A stretch of DNA of 64,000 nt from CAVVFX01 sp963747535. GTDB taxonomy: Bacteria > Acidobacteriota > Terriglobia > Bryobacterales > Bryobacteraceae. Both the position numbers and the translations under genes were made by a program. The notes beneath the pieces are model-generated. The model was not told the origin of the DNA and searched no databases. It was given only the letters and a program-made list of their open reading frames with translations. This document shows, piece after piece, positions 51,014 through 59,670 of the stretch; position 1 is the stretch's first letter; each line of letters begins with the position of its first letter. Location: positions 558,001 to 622,000 of the forward strand of contig CAVVFX010000020.1 of the NCBI GenBank assembly GCA_963747535.1. The letters run 5' to 3'.

Positions 51014-51062
51014 TCCGTGGCGCAGACCATCGTTTTTTGTGGTCTGCGGGCTGCGCAGCAGC
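51014..51062. repeat. Palindromic repeat, CAGACCAC...GATGGTCTG family
   Basis: Copy with CGCAGACCATCGTTTTTTGT then GGTCTGCGGGCTGCGCAGCA. It lies in the 213-nt divergent gap between the DUF418 gene and lutA, about 37 nt before the lutA start. Confidence 0.75.
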
Positions 51063-51098
51063 TCCACAATTGGCGACAGGTATACTCAGAGATTACTG

Positions 51099-51821
51099 AT
51101 GCCACGCGTCTCTCTATTTGTTACTTGCGTCATCGATCAGCTCTTTCCGAAGGTCGGGATCGCCATGGCCGACGTGCTGGAGCGCGCCGGTTGCACCGTC
51201 GAGTTTCGGGAAGACCAGACCTGTTGCGGCCAACCGGCGTTCAACAGCGGCTACCGGGAGGAAGCGCGCACGGTCGCGCGCCATTTTCTGAAAGTGTTCG
51301 ACGGCGCGGAATATATTGTCGTGCCGTCGGGCTCGTGCACCTCCATGGTCAGCCATCACTTCGCGGATCTCTTTGAAGATTTCCCGGCGGAGCTTGCGGC
51401 TTCGCATGCGCTGGAGCCGAAGGTCTACGAGTTCTCGAGCTTCCTGACCGACGTGCTGAAGGTGGAGGACGTCGGGGCAAGCTTTCAGGGCATCGTCACG
51501 TATCACGACAGCTGCCACGCGCTGCGTGAGCTCAAGATCAAGGACGGGCCGCGGCGCTTGCTCGGCAACGTCAAAGGCCTGGAGTTGCGCGAGATGGATA
51601 TCGCCCAGGAATGCTGCGGTTTCGGCGGCACGTTTTCGGTCAAATTTCCCGAGGTGTCCGGCGGCATGGCGCGCACCAAAATCGAGTCGATCAAGAAGAC
51701 CGGGGCAAACACGGTCGTGTCGATCGATTCCAGTTGTCTGATGCAGATTCACGGAGCGCTCTCGCGCGCGGGTCTGCCGATCGAGACCATGCACCTGGCG
51801 GAAGTTCTGGCGAGCCGATAA
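51099..51821 (+). CDS. lutA: L-lactate utilisation protein LutA
   Basis: A 240-residue CCG-domain protein. The two heterodisulfide-reductase-like cysteine motifs are TCCGQPAFNSGY and ECCGFGGTFSVKFP, with the intermediate SCTSMV and HDSCHALREL. With LutB and LutC it forms the iron-sulfur L-lactate oxidation complex, feeding electrons to the respiratory chain. The operon lutABC is tightly packed, with lutB beginning 2 nt after the stop. Confidence 0.93.
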   Translation: MPRVSLFVTCVIDQLFPKVGIAMADVLERAGCTVEFREDQTCCGQPAFNSGYREEARTVARHFLKVFDGAEYIVVPSGSCTSMVSHHFADLFEDFPAELAASHALEPKVYEFSSFLTDVLKVEDVGASFQGIVTYHDSCHALRELKIKDGPRRLLGNVKGLELREMDIAQECCGFGGTFSVKFPEVSGGMARTKIESIKKTGANTVVSIDSSCLMQIHGALSRAGLPIETMHLAEVLASR

Positions 51822-51823
51822 AT

Positions 51824-53253
51824 ATGTCTCAAGTCTTCGATGAGAAAATCCAGCAGACGCTGGGCAATGCCAAACTGCAGCTGGCGATCTACACGTCGAC
51901 CGGACGGTTGATCGACCATCGCAGGAAATCGCTGACCGGGCAGGTTCCGGATTTCGAGGACCTGCGCACCCACGCCAATGCAATCAAGAAACATACCATC
52001 GAGAATCTCGACTATTACCTGGAGCAACTGGAGGCAATGTCGAGGCGCATGGCGGCAAGGTGGTGTGGTGCCGGAACGGCCAGCAGGTGGCGGATTTCGT
52101 GCTGGCCCTGGCAAGGGAGCGGGGCGCGAAGCTGATCGTGAAGTCGAAATCGATGACCACCGAGGAGATCGATTTCAACGAGCGGCTGGAACACCACCAT
52201 CTGGAATCGGTGGAGACCGACCTCGGCGAGTATATTCTGCAGCTCGCGCACGAGCGGCCGTATCATATCGTCGCGCCGGCGCTGCATATGACCCGCTACG
52301 ACGTGGCGAACCTGTTTGAGAAGGAGTTGGGCGCGCCGAACGATATCGTCATCGAGAAGCAGACGATGCTGGCGCGCACAGTGCTCCGCGAGAAGTTTCT
52401 GGCGGCCGATATCGGCATCAGCGGCGCCAATTTTCTGGTGGCGGATTCGGGCGCGGTGGTGCTGGTGGAGAACGAGGGCAACGCCCGGCTGACCACCAGC
52501 GCGCCGAAGATTCACATCGCGGTGGCGGGGATCGAGAAGCTGATCCCGCGGGCGCAGGATCTGGCGACGTTTCTGAAGTTGCTGGGACGCAGCGCAACCG
52601 GGCAGCCGCTGACGGTCTACACGTCGTTCCTTTCGGGGCCCCGGCGTAGTAAAGAAGGGGCGGGTGAGGAGATTGACGGGCCCGACGAATTTTACGTGGT
52701 GCTGCTCGACAACGGCCGCACCAAGGTGCTGGCGAACGAGGAGAAGCGGCAGTCGCTCTACTGCATCCGCTGCGGAGCGTGCCTGAATCACTGCCCGGTG
52801 TATCGCAAGATCGGCGGGCACAGTTTTCCGTGGGTGTATTCGGGACCGATCGGCGCCATCATCACGCCGCAGTTCATGAGCGTGCGGCACGAGCCCGGAC
52901 TGCCGTTCGCGTCGAGTCTGTGCGGCGCCTGCGCGGAAGTCTGCCCGGTGAAGATCGACATTCCCAAAGTACTGCTGGATCTGCGCGAGGACGTGGTCAA
53001 GGCGCGGACCGAAGACGCGTCGAATCAACTGGAACTGCTGGCGTTCAAAATGTTCGCGTTCGCGATGTCGCATCCGAAGCTGTACCGGCTGGCAGGAAAA
53101 CTGGCGGCGATGTTTGGGCCGAAGCAGGACTGGGTAAGGCATGCGCCAGGACTCGAAATGCTGCCTCCGGTGAAGTCGTGGCTGAGCCAGCGCGACCTTC
53201 CGTCTCCGGCCAAGAAGAGTTTCCGTGACTTGTGGAAGGGGCGGAAGGGCTAA
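51824..53253 (+). pseudogene. lutB: LutB, iron-sulfur L-lactate utilisation subunit, one frameshift
   Basis: LutB has an N-terminal LUD domain and a ferredoxin-like part with CIRCGACLNHCPVY and CGACAEVCPVKIDIP, all present. The first 70 codons (51824-52036, MSQVFDEKIQQTLGNAKL...LEQLEA) and the remainder (from about 52038, NVEAHGGKVVWCRNGQQV) are in different frames. Adding one base at 52036-52037, where AA would have been AAA, joins them exactly in the family consensus. Downstream everything is intact to the stop at 53253, which shares one base with the lutC ATG (TAATG). A sequencing deletion in a homopolymer is the likeliest cause; otherwise lactate use is broken. Confidence 0.88.
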
Positions 53254-53894
53254 TGCAACGCGACCTGATATTGCGTGACGTGCGAAACGCGCTGGGCCGT
53301 TATGAAGGGGAAGCGGTGCCGCCGCCACCGCCGGTGAGGATCGTGGTTCCGGATGTTCCGGTTTCGCAGCGGATCGATTCGATGCTGGAGCGGGTGGCGG
53401 CACTGGCAGGTAAGACGCTGCGCGCCCGATCGATGGACGAGGCGAGAGAGTATGTCGCGACGGTGATCCAGGGCAAGACGGCGGTCACGTCGAATGCTCC
53501 ATTCTTAAGGGATTGCAGGATTACGGAATTGCCCGGCGTGCGGTCCGGGATCACCGATCGCGAGGAGTTGCGCGGACTGTGCGCGACTTGCAACTACGGA
53601 ATCAGCAGCGCCGATTTCGGACTTTCCGATACGGGATCGCTGGTCATGATTTCGAGTCGCGACGAGGCACGGTTGGTGTCGCTGTTGCCTCCGGCGCATA
53701 TCGCGGTGGTGCCGGCATCCAGGCTGCTGACGGGCTTGGATGAGCTGTTCAGCATTCTCCCGCGGCCGGCCGAGCAGACGAGTTCCATGGTTCTGATCAC
53801 TGGTCCCAGCCGCACGGCCGATATCGAGCAGATACTCGTGCGCGGGGTGCATGGTCCCGGGGAGATTCATGTGGTGGTGGTGGAGGGTGCGTAG
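53253..53894 (+). CDS. lutC: LutC, L-lactate utilisation protein (LUD domain)
   Basis: A 213-residue LUD-domain protein with DLILRDVRNALGRYEG, GISSADFGLSDTGSLVM, and VPASRLLTGLDELFSILP. The C-terminus has LITGPSRTADIEQILVRGVHGPGE, a signature of the family. It completes the lactate complex. ATG 53253 is used because it gives the TAATG overlap with lutB. Confidence 0.92.
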   Translation: MQRDLILRDVRNALGRYEGEAVPPPPPVRIVVPDVPVSQRIDSMLERVAALAGKTLRARSMDEAREYVATVIQGKTAVTSNAPFLRDCRITELPGVRSGITDREELRGLCATCNYGISSADFGLSDTGSLVMISSRDEARLVSLLPPAHIAVVPASRLLTGLDELFSILPRPAEQTSSMVLITGPSRTADIEQILVRGVHGPGEIHVVVVEGA

Positions 53895-53899
53895 GCCCC

Positions 53900-54200
53900 A
53901 TGTTCAACGTCACCACCGATTGGGATGACGAAAAGGCCGAGTCTAATCTTGCAAAACACGGTATCGCGTTTGCGATGGCAGCGACGGTGTTTCTGGACCC
54001 GCTTGCAGTCAGTGTATACGATCCCGATCACAGCGAAGATGAGCACCGGTGGATTACGGTTGGGGATGGCAGCGAGTCAGGATATCCTGGTTGTCGTCCA
54101 CACTGCAAACGAACTGGAGCCGAACCTGGTCGCGGTCCGTATCATCTCGGCCCGCAAACCATCCAGACGAGAGCTTCGTGGCTATCAAGAAGGCATCATG
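53900..54200 (+). pseudogene. BrnT-like toxin gene, frameshifted
   Basis: The first 54 codons (VTTDWDDEKAESNLAKHGIA, AATVFLDPLAVSVYDPDHSE, DEHRWITVG) are a BrnT-family ribonuclease start. One extra G in the run 54062-54065 moves the rest, which in the next frame reads MAASQDILVVVHTANELEP and VRIISARKPSRRELRGYQEG, the BrnT C-terminus. After repair the frame would run without a stop into the antitoxin-like sequence. The gene begins 5 nt after the lutC stop. Confidence 0.72.
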
Positions 54201-54428
54201 AGTAGCAATGAAAACGATATGAGGGACGAATATGACTTCAGCGAAGGGCAGAGGGGGAAGTTCCATCGTCCAGGTATGACTTTAACCCTCCCACTTCGGG
54301 TCAGGCTTGGTCAGTCGTCCGTAAGTTTTCTGGCCGCTGAAGCTGCCAAGAATGGCGTCTCTCCTGAAGATTTTGCTAGCAGCATCCTGGAGACCCAACT
54401 CGCGCGGATGCGGAGCTTGGGCTCGTAG
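54198..54428 (+). CDS. BrnA-type antitoxin-like protein
   Basis: A 76-residue protein whose core MRDEYDFSEGQRGKFHRPGM and helix ASSILETQLARMR match the short antitoxins that follow BrnT toxins (a YDFS segment then a ribbon-helix-helix-like tail). Two later in-frame ATGs (54219 among them) are also possible starts. With the upstream toxin shifted, it may still be made from its own start. AAGAAGG close upstream is a weak ribosome-binding site. Confidence 0.62.
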   Translation: MSSNENDMRDEYDFSEGQRGKFHRPGMTLTLPLRVRLGQSSVSFLAAEAAKNGVSPEDFASSILETQLARMRSLGS

Positions 54429-54450
54429 AGACTGCCTCTGCCAAAGAGAC

Positions 54451-54472
54451 GACCCTAACGGTCGCGGCTCAG
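54451..54472. repeat. Half-copy of the CCCTAACGGTCGCGGCTC repeat
   Basis: One arm of the 3566-3628 palindrome (GACCCTAACGGTCGCGGCTC). It lies between the antitoxin-like gene and the TPR gene, which converge. Confidence 0.65.
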
Positions 54473-54510
54473 AACGTCAGAGTTGCACGAGGCGAGGGTG
54501 AAACCCGTTG

Positions 54511-55593
54511 TCAGCTTCGCCGCAGACGCTTGAGATCCTTCTTGGCGGGCTCGAAGTCGGGACTCATCCGTACGGCTGCTTCGAGTTCGCGAATAGCGTC
54601 CGGCGTGCGGCCATTCTTCTCGTAGAGCGACGCGAGCAGCCATTTCGCCTGTCCGCGATCGGGTTCACGACCTTCCGGATCCTGTCCAATATAGTGAGTC
54701 AGGTACTTCTCCGCACGTGGCAAATCCTGAGCCGTGTCGATCAAAGTCTGCGCCGCCTGGTAGTACGGGGCGCGATTATCCGGCACAACCTTTTCAGCCT
54801 GTGCCAGAACGGCGTCGAGATCGGCCCAGCGGGCGGTGCGTGCGTAGGCGCTGGCCAGCACCGCGTAGCCCGATGCCTGAGTTGGATCGAGTGTGACCAT
54901 CGCGTGTCCGACCCGCTCCGTCTCCACGGGATTCTTGCGCTGGGCGACACAGCAGTAGAAGTTCGCCAGTTCCTGCCACGCGCGATAGTGCTTGGGATCG
55001 GCTTGGACGGCCTTCTTCAACCAGGCCTCTTTACGGTCGTCAGTCGAATCTTCCTGCGCCAGACGAGCTTCGGCCAGGTAACCCCAGTGCGGATCGTAGC
55101 GCACGATCTCATCCGCGATCTCATGTGCCTTCCTGCGATCGCCGCCCGCAATTGCCGGGGCGTGAAACGCGAACATCATGGCCACCAGAAGCGTGTCGCT
55201 ATCGTGCGGATGAAGTTCCAGCGCCGCGGCGATCTCCTTTTTCATCAGGTGCACGTAGCTCACACCCTTCACCCAGGTGGAATGGTCCGCCGTGTAGGCG
55301 TAGCATTCGGCTAACTGTGCGTGATAGCTCACCTGGCTGGGATCGACTTCCACCGACTTTTCCGCGAGCGCGGTGGCGCCGTGCAAATTGCCCAACGCTT
55401 CCTGAATCTTGGACGCCAGAAAAAGTGCATGCGCGTCGTTGGGGTTTTCGAGCAAACGAGCTTCCACCAGGACGCGGGCGCGTTTATAGTGATTCGCATC
55501 GACCAATGCATCGGCGGGAGGGGTGGATCGCTGGGCAATGGCTGCCACGGTAAGGACTAGAATAAGAATCGCCGCTGGCTTGAAATGTATCAC
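54511..55593 (-). CDS. Exported TPR-repeat protein
   Basis: A 360-residue protein with a Sec signal peptide (residues 1-20, LTVAAIAQ). Six or more tetratricopeptide units follow (HALFLASKIQEALGNLHGAT, VSYHAQLAECYAYTADHSTW, YRAWQELANFYCCVAQRKNP, KWLLASLYEKNGRTPDAIRE). The TPR superhelix would mediate protein binding in the periplasm. No partner is evident; neighbours are unrelated. It is a single-gene unit. Confidence 0.83.
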   Translation of the reverse strand: MIHFKPAAILILVLTVAAIAQRSTPPADALVDANHYKRARVLVEARLLENPNDAHALFLASKIQEALGNLHGATALAEKSVEVDPSQVSYHAQLAECYAYTADHSTWVKGVSYVHLMKKEIAAALELHPHDSDTLLVAMMFAFHAPAIAGGDRRKAHEIADEIVRYDPHWGYLAEARLAQEDSTDDRKEAWLKKAVQADPKHYRAWQELANFYCCVAQRKNPVETERVGHAMVTLDPTQASGYAVLASAYARTARWADLDAVLAQAEKVVPDNRAPYYQAAQTLIDTAQDLPRAEKYLTHYIGQDPEGREPDRGQAKWLLASLYEKNGRTPDAIRELEAAVRMSPDFEPAKKDLKRLRRS

Positions 55594-55743
55594 TTTGTAT
55601 ATGGAAGGGTCGTATGAATAGACTTATTTTCAAAGACTTATAGGTACGACTCTTTTCATTATAACAAATGCCGGGGGCCGGTGAAGGCCGGCCGGGGACG
55701 TGCCCCACAAGTTGCGATAACATCTAATTGCACGGAGATCAAC

Positions 55744-57042
55744 ATGTCGCATGACGCCCTCGAAAGCACCCGCCGTAATTTTCTGAAAACGTCCGCTGTA
55801 GCCGCCGCGTTAGCCGGACCGCTTGCACCCCAAAGAGTCCTGGGCGCCAATGACCGGGTCAACGTCGGTTGGATCGGGGTAGGTACGCGTGGTTCAGCCG
55901 GCTTGGGCTGGCTGCACACCGCGGCGCCCGACGATTCGCAGATCACTGCTGTCTGTGACACCTATGACGGCTACATCTCCCGCGCCAAAGACATCATGAA
56001 GACGGTGTGGGGCACTACTCCCACGACGTACGACGATTATCACAAGCTGCTGGCCGACAAGAATGTCGACGCGGTCTTCATCATGACGCCCGAGCATCTG
56101 CACCATGACATGGCGATCGCAGCGCTGAAAGCCGGCAAACATGTCTACGTCGAGAAACCGCTCGCGCACACCATCGAAGAAGGTTTTGAGATCGTGCAGG
56201 TCTGGGAGCAGTCCGGGAAAGTGTGCCAGGTCGGGACGCAGAATCGCAGTTCCTCGCTGTACAAGAAAGCCAAGGAACTGGTGCAGCAGGGTATGATCGG
56301 CGACGTTCACTTTGTGCGCGCGTTCTGGTATCGCAACTCGCTGCCTGACGATCCCGCCTGGCGCTATGTGATCCCGGCCGAAGCCACCCCGGAGAATACC
56401 GACTGGATCAAATTCCTCGGTACGGCGCCGACGCGCGACTGGAGTCCGGAGCGCTATTTCCAATGGCGGCTTTACTGGGATTACTCGGGCGGCATCTCGA
56501 CGGACCTGCTGGTCCACCAGACGGACATCGTCAATTTCATGCTCAGCAAGACCGTGCCGATGTCCTGTATGGCCTCGGGCGGCATCTACCGGTGGCACGA
56601 CGACCGCGATACGCCGGACACCTTCAGCGCGATTTACGAATACGGCGACAACTTCCAGCTTAACTATAGTTGTTATTTCGGCAATGATCACTACGGTTTC
56701 GGCGAGCAACTGTGCGGGAACGAAGGCACCATCGAAGTAATGAACCGCCAGGATCTTTACTTCACGCCGGAAACCTACGCGCATAGCAAGGGGAAGGTAC
56801 CGGTGTCTATCAGTTCGCGTGCGCCGATCCATCTGAATGGCCGTGCCGATTTCAACGAAGCCGACGGCGCGATCAACCATTTCCGGAACTTCATCCGGTC
56901 GGTTCAGGGCAAGGAAAAGCCCATCGCTCCGCCTCCGGTCGGGCAACAAGCGGCGATCTCCGGTCACCTCGCGACTCTCTCGTTCAAGAACAGCAAGAAG
57001 ATTCTTTGGGACGAGAAGACCAACAAGTATTCGTTCACATAG
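55744..57042 (+). CDS. Tat-exported Gfo/Idh/MocA family oxidoreductase
   Basis: A 432-residue enzyme with a twin-arginine signal (STRRNFLKTSAVAAALAGPL). The Rossmann part reads RVNVGWIGVGTRGSAGLG. The catalytic EKPL motif is in HVYVEKPLAHTIEEG, and GGISTDLLVHQTDIVNFML carries the expected His/Asp of the C-terminal half. This secreted class is frequent in Acidobacteria and Planctomycetes and is thought to act on sugars (GH109-like or dehydrogenase). A GGAG about 7 nt ahead of ATG 55744 fixes the start. It has a repeat of the CAGACCAC family right after its stop. Confidence 0.9.
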   Translation: MSHDALESTRRNFLKTSAVAAALAGPLAPQRVLGANDRVNVGWIGVGTRGSAGLGWLHTAAPDDSQITAVCDTYDGYISRAKDIMKTVWGTTPTTYDDYHKLLADKNVDAVFIMTPEHLHHDMAIAALKAGKHVYVEKPLAHTIEEGFEIVQVWEQSGKVCQVGTQNRSSSLYKKAKELVQQGMIGDVHFVRAFWYRNSLPDDPAWRYVIPAEATPENTDWIKFLGTAPTRDWSPERYFQWRLYWDYSGGISTDLLVHQTDIVNFMLSKTVPMSCMASGGIYRWHDDRDTPDTFSAIYEYGDNFQLNYSCYFGNDHYGFGEQLCGNEGTIEVMNRQDLYFTPETYAHSKGKVPVSISSRAPIHLNGRADFNEADGAINHFRNFIRSVQGKEKPIAPPPVGQQAAISGHLATLSFKNSKKILWDEKTNKYSFT

Positions 57043-57045
57043 ATT

Positions 57046-57096
57046 GCGGCTGCTACGCAGCCGGCAGACCACGAAGGACGATGGTCTGCCCCACGG
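57046..57096. repeat. Palindromic repeat, CAGACCAC...GATGGTCTG family
   Basis: Copy with GCGGCTGCTACGCAGCCGGC and CAGACCACGAAGGACGATGG. It lies between the oxidoreductase stop (57042) and the methyltransferase ATG (57100), so it occupies the entire gap and the site where a ribosome-binding site would be. Confidence 0.78.
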
Positions 57097-57099
57097 GAA

Positions 57100-57918
57100 A
57101 TGCAACAAATTCTCACGAAGTTGCCGCCGGGCTCACGGGTGCTGGATCTGGGCAGCGGACCCGGCAGCTTCGATGCAGCCGGTCTTCCGCTCACAATCGT
57201 GCGTGCCGACATAGCTGCCGCGGGGTGCGGTCCGCGCGACTTCGTGGTGTGCTCCTCAGCCCGCCTTCCCTTCGCCGACCATGCATTCGACGCCGTGATC
57301 CTGAACCATAGCCTGGAGCATTTCGAGTGTCTCGCCGACAGCGTAGGCGAGATCGCCCGGGTGCTTGACCGGGAAGGTCTCCTGTATATCGCAGTGCCGG
57401 ATGCGTCAACCTTCACCGACCGCGTATATCGCTGGCTGGGGCGTGGCGGCGGCCACGTCAACCAATTCTCGGATGCAGCCGCAGTTCCACGCATGATCAC
57501 CGCGGCCACGGGTCTCAAACATGCGGGGACTCGCGTATTATGCACTTCGCTGTCGTTTCTCAACCGCCGGAATATCCGCGCCAGACCGCCCAGAAAGCTC
57601 CTCCTTTTCGCTAACGGCAACGAGACCGTGATCCGCACGCTAACGTACCTGTTGAGAGCTTTCGATCGCGCATTTCACCGGCGCGCGAGCGTCTATGGCT
57701 GGGCCTACTATTTTGGCGATTCTCTGGCGCCGGAGGTCGCGACATGGTCGAATGTGTGCGTGGGGTGTGGATCGGCAGACCCCTCCGGGTTTTTGAGAAG
57801 CACGGGCAGGGTTCTTCGCCGCCGACTGCTGCCCGACGTCTACACCTGTCCGAAATGCGGCGGACGCAACTTCTTCACCGAAGATGAAGATTTCAGTTAT
57901 CTGCGTCAGACTGCCTGA
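57100..57918 (+). CDS. SAM-dependent methyltransferase with C-terminal zinc ribbon
   Basis: A 272-residue protein. The class I methyltransferase core is at the N-terminus: SRVLDLGSGPGSFDAAG, FAYDAVILNHSLEHF-type HAFDAVILNHSLEHFEC, and LYIAVPDASTF. The C-terminal 60 residues contain two CxxC knuckles (CVGCGSADP and CPKCGGRNFF), as in a zinc ribbon. The arrangement resembles methyltransferases of polysaccharide or lipid modification loci, but the substrate is unknown. The start is only 4 nt after a palindromic repeat and has no clear Shine-Dalgarno. Confidence 0.8.
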   Translation: MQQILTKLPPGSRVLDLGSGPGSFDAAGLPLTIVRADIAAAGCGPRDFVVCSSARLPFADHAFDAVILNHSLEHFECLADSVGEIARVLDREGLLYIAVPDASTFTDRVYRWLGRGGGHVNQFSDAAAVPRMITAATGLKHAGTRVLCTSLSFLNRRNIRARPPRKLLLFANGNETVIRTLTYLLRAFDRAFHRRASVYGWAYYFGDSLAPEVATWSNVCVGCGSADPSGFLRSTGRVLRRRLLPDVYTCPKCGGRNFFTEDEDFSYLRQTA

Positions 57919-58383
57919 GTCTCAAGAACGCGCTGTCTCACCACCACGGTCTCGACATCGAGTACGTCGCGCGTGCGAAATGAGAAAAGCTTCTGTACGA
58001 TGAGGTCCTCGGCCGAGCACGTTCGCAAGGCGCAGTCTGGCGCGAAGGGGAAGAGGCTGGACCGGTCCACAGCCAGCGCTTCAAAGGGAAGCGCGCCGAG
58101 CGCAATCTCGATCGGGATCCCCTGTGGAGAATTCAACAGAAGGACTCGGTTTCGTCGCGCGAAATCGGCAACGTCCGGGATTCTTCCGGTATAACCACCG
58201 GCGAGTATCGGCCGGATGAATTCGTCTTCTCGCCCAAAACCCGAAAGAAGGGTAACGTCAACATCTCTCGTAAACCGTGGCTCGCCCCAGCGCAGAACCG
58301 CGATCCCGCCGATGATACAAAAGCGCCAATCCCGTTCGAAGAAGAACTTCTGGGCCGAGCGCCGATTCCAATAACGGAGTCAT
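57906..58383 (-). pseudogene. Nucleotidyltransferase AbiEii-like protein, frameshifted and truncated
   Basis: The nucleotidyltransferase core is easy to read: RFCIIGGIAVLRWGEPRFTR and then DVDVTLL with the metal-binding Asp pair, followed by RTCSAEDLIVQKLFSFRTRD. The start, ATG 58383, overlaps the stop of the upstream gene (ATGA), but its frame (MTPLLESALG) passes into the core frame (AQKFFFERDWRF) only by dropping one base near 58354. The C-terminus stops at 57906, about 35 residues short of relatives and overlapping the methyltransferase 3' end. It is probably non-functional. Intact relatives are AbiEii/DUF-type toxins or antitoxin-like nucleotidyltransferases. Confidence 0.68.
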
Positions 58384-58601
58384 CGGCGAAGTTTGGCGAA
58401 CCAGGCTTGTTGTTCTACCAGGCCTGAAGTCAGACGCGGAGGCAGGTCGGGCAAGGCTTCGGAGCCAAAGATCTGCTCGATCGCTTCGCACGCGTCGATA
58501 GCGGCAATCTCGCGGCGCCGGATCTCTTCCAACTCCTCGCCCGCAACACGCCAGGTTTCCACCCGGCGGCGCATCAGATCTTGTTGCATGACCGCTTTCA
58601 T
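58380..58601 (-). CDS. Small partner protein of the AbiEii-like gene
   Basis: A 73-residue helical protein: WRVAGEELEEIRRREIAAID followed by PPRLTSGLVEQQAWFAKLRR. It ends in a 4-nt overlap with the nucleotidyltransferase start. The same order and the GLVEQQ-WFAKL tail are what I would expect from the small gene that precedes such nucleotidyltransferases in Solibacter-type genomes, from memory rather than a search. It has no domain I can name. A role as cognate antitoxin is possible but unproved. Confidence 0.55.
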   Translation of the reverse strand: MKAVMQQDLMRRRVETWRVAGEELEEIRRREIAAIDACEAIEQIFGSEALPDLPPRLTSGLVEQQAWFAKLRR

Positions 58602-58658
58602 CCTAACAACTTTAGCTTGACGGGCATATACTGAAACTCAATTGGAGGCGAAATTCGC

Positions 58659-59396
58659 GTGGTCCGTGCGATAGTGAGTGTCCTGAGCGTTGTAGGGTTC
58701 TGTAACGTGTTCGGACAAGCACCGTCGTTCGAAATCGCATCGGTCAAGCCGAGCCAATCGGTGGTCGGGCACGACGGAACCATCACTACCGACCCCGAAC
58801 GCTTTACCGCGAGAAACGCGACTCTGAAGAGGCTCATTTTCGAGGCATATCACGTTTCGTATTCGCAGATCACAGGAGGGCCCTCATGGCTTGACTCGAA
58901 CGAGTACGACATCGAGGCCAGGGCTGAGAATCCGGTGAGCGCGGAGCAACTCAGGCTGATGCTACGTGCGCTCTTAATCGAGCGTTTCAAACTGGTGATC
59001 CGCAGCGAATCGCAGGAGCGCCGCGTCTATGCGCTCGTAGTTGGGAAGGATGGCGCAAGATTGCACGGCGCGCCGGAGGGTTCCCACAAGTGGCGATTTC
59101 ACGGCGACCTGTCGCAGTTTGCCGGCGTCCTGGCAGTTCAGCTAACCATACCTCTGTTAGACGATCCCACAGTTCCCTCACACGCGAGGGGCGCGCCGAT
59201 ACCGGTAGTGGATAAGACCGGGATCGAAGGGATCTACGACATCAGCTTGGACATCAAACCGGAGCAGGGTGCGGACCCGTTTACCGTGTGGCAGCGTGCT
59301 TTGCAGGACCAACTCGGGCTCCGGCTGGAATCTCAAAAACTTCCCGTCGAGATCCTCATCGTCGACCACGCGGATAAGGTTCCAATCGAGAACTAA
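58659..59396 (+). CDS. TIGR03435 family protein (Acidobacteria-specific)
   Basis: A 245-residue exported protein. The signal peptide ends CNVFGQ, and then come the family marks APSFEIASVKPSQ, NATLKRLIFEAYHVSYSQI, GPSWLDSNEYDIEA, LRLMLRALLIERFKLVI, and a closing VDKTGIEGIYDISLD plus LGLRLESQKLPVEILIVDH. TIGR03435 is a large paralogous family in soil acidobacteria with no known function. It supports the phylum assignment. GTG 58659 has GGAGG about 10 nt upstream. Confidence 0.92.
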   Translation: MVRAIVSVLSVVGFCNVFGQAPSFEIASVKPSQSVVGHDGTITTDPERFTARNATLKRLIFEAYHVSYSQITGGPSWLDSNEYDIEARAENPVSAEQLRLMLRALLIERFKLVIRSESQERRVYALVVGKDGARLHGAPEGSHKWRFHGDLSQFAGVLAVQLTIPLLDDPTVPSHARGAPIPVVDKTGIEGIYDISLDIKPEQGADPFTVWQRALQDQLGLRLESQKLPVEILIVDHADKVPIEN

Positions 59397-59534
59397 ACAC
59401 GGCCGCAAGAAGGTGAGAAAAAATGGATTCGCAGGCCAAAGGCCTACTCCACAAAGCTAACAAGTGCTGCTGAATCAATGTACTACTAATAGTCTGGACC
59501 TTCGCGGGTCGCGAAGAATTGTGGAGTAGCCTGC

Positions 59535-59585
59535 GGTAGGGCAGACCATCGCTTTTTGTGGTCTGCCCGGCTGCGAAGCAGCCGC
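59535..59585. repeat. Palindromic repeat, CAGACCAC...GATGGTCTG family
   Basis: Copy with GTAGGGCAGACCATCGCTTT and GTGGTCTGCCCGGCTGCG. It sits in the 274-nt converging gap between the TIGR03435 gene and the DEAD-box helicase gene, where I see nothing else. Confidence 0.75.
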
Positions 59586-59670
59586 TTTTGCGGCTCGCCG
59601 CTATACGGAGTAGGCCTTTGGGCCTGCGATTGCGCAATCACGCGGGGTCCGGAGAGAGCCCCCGCCCGCA

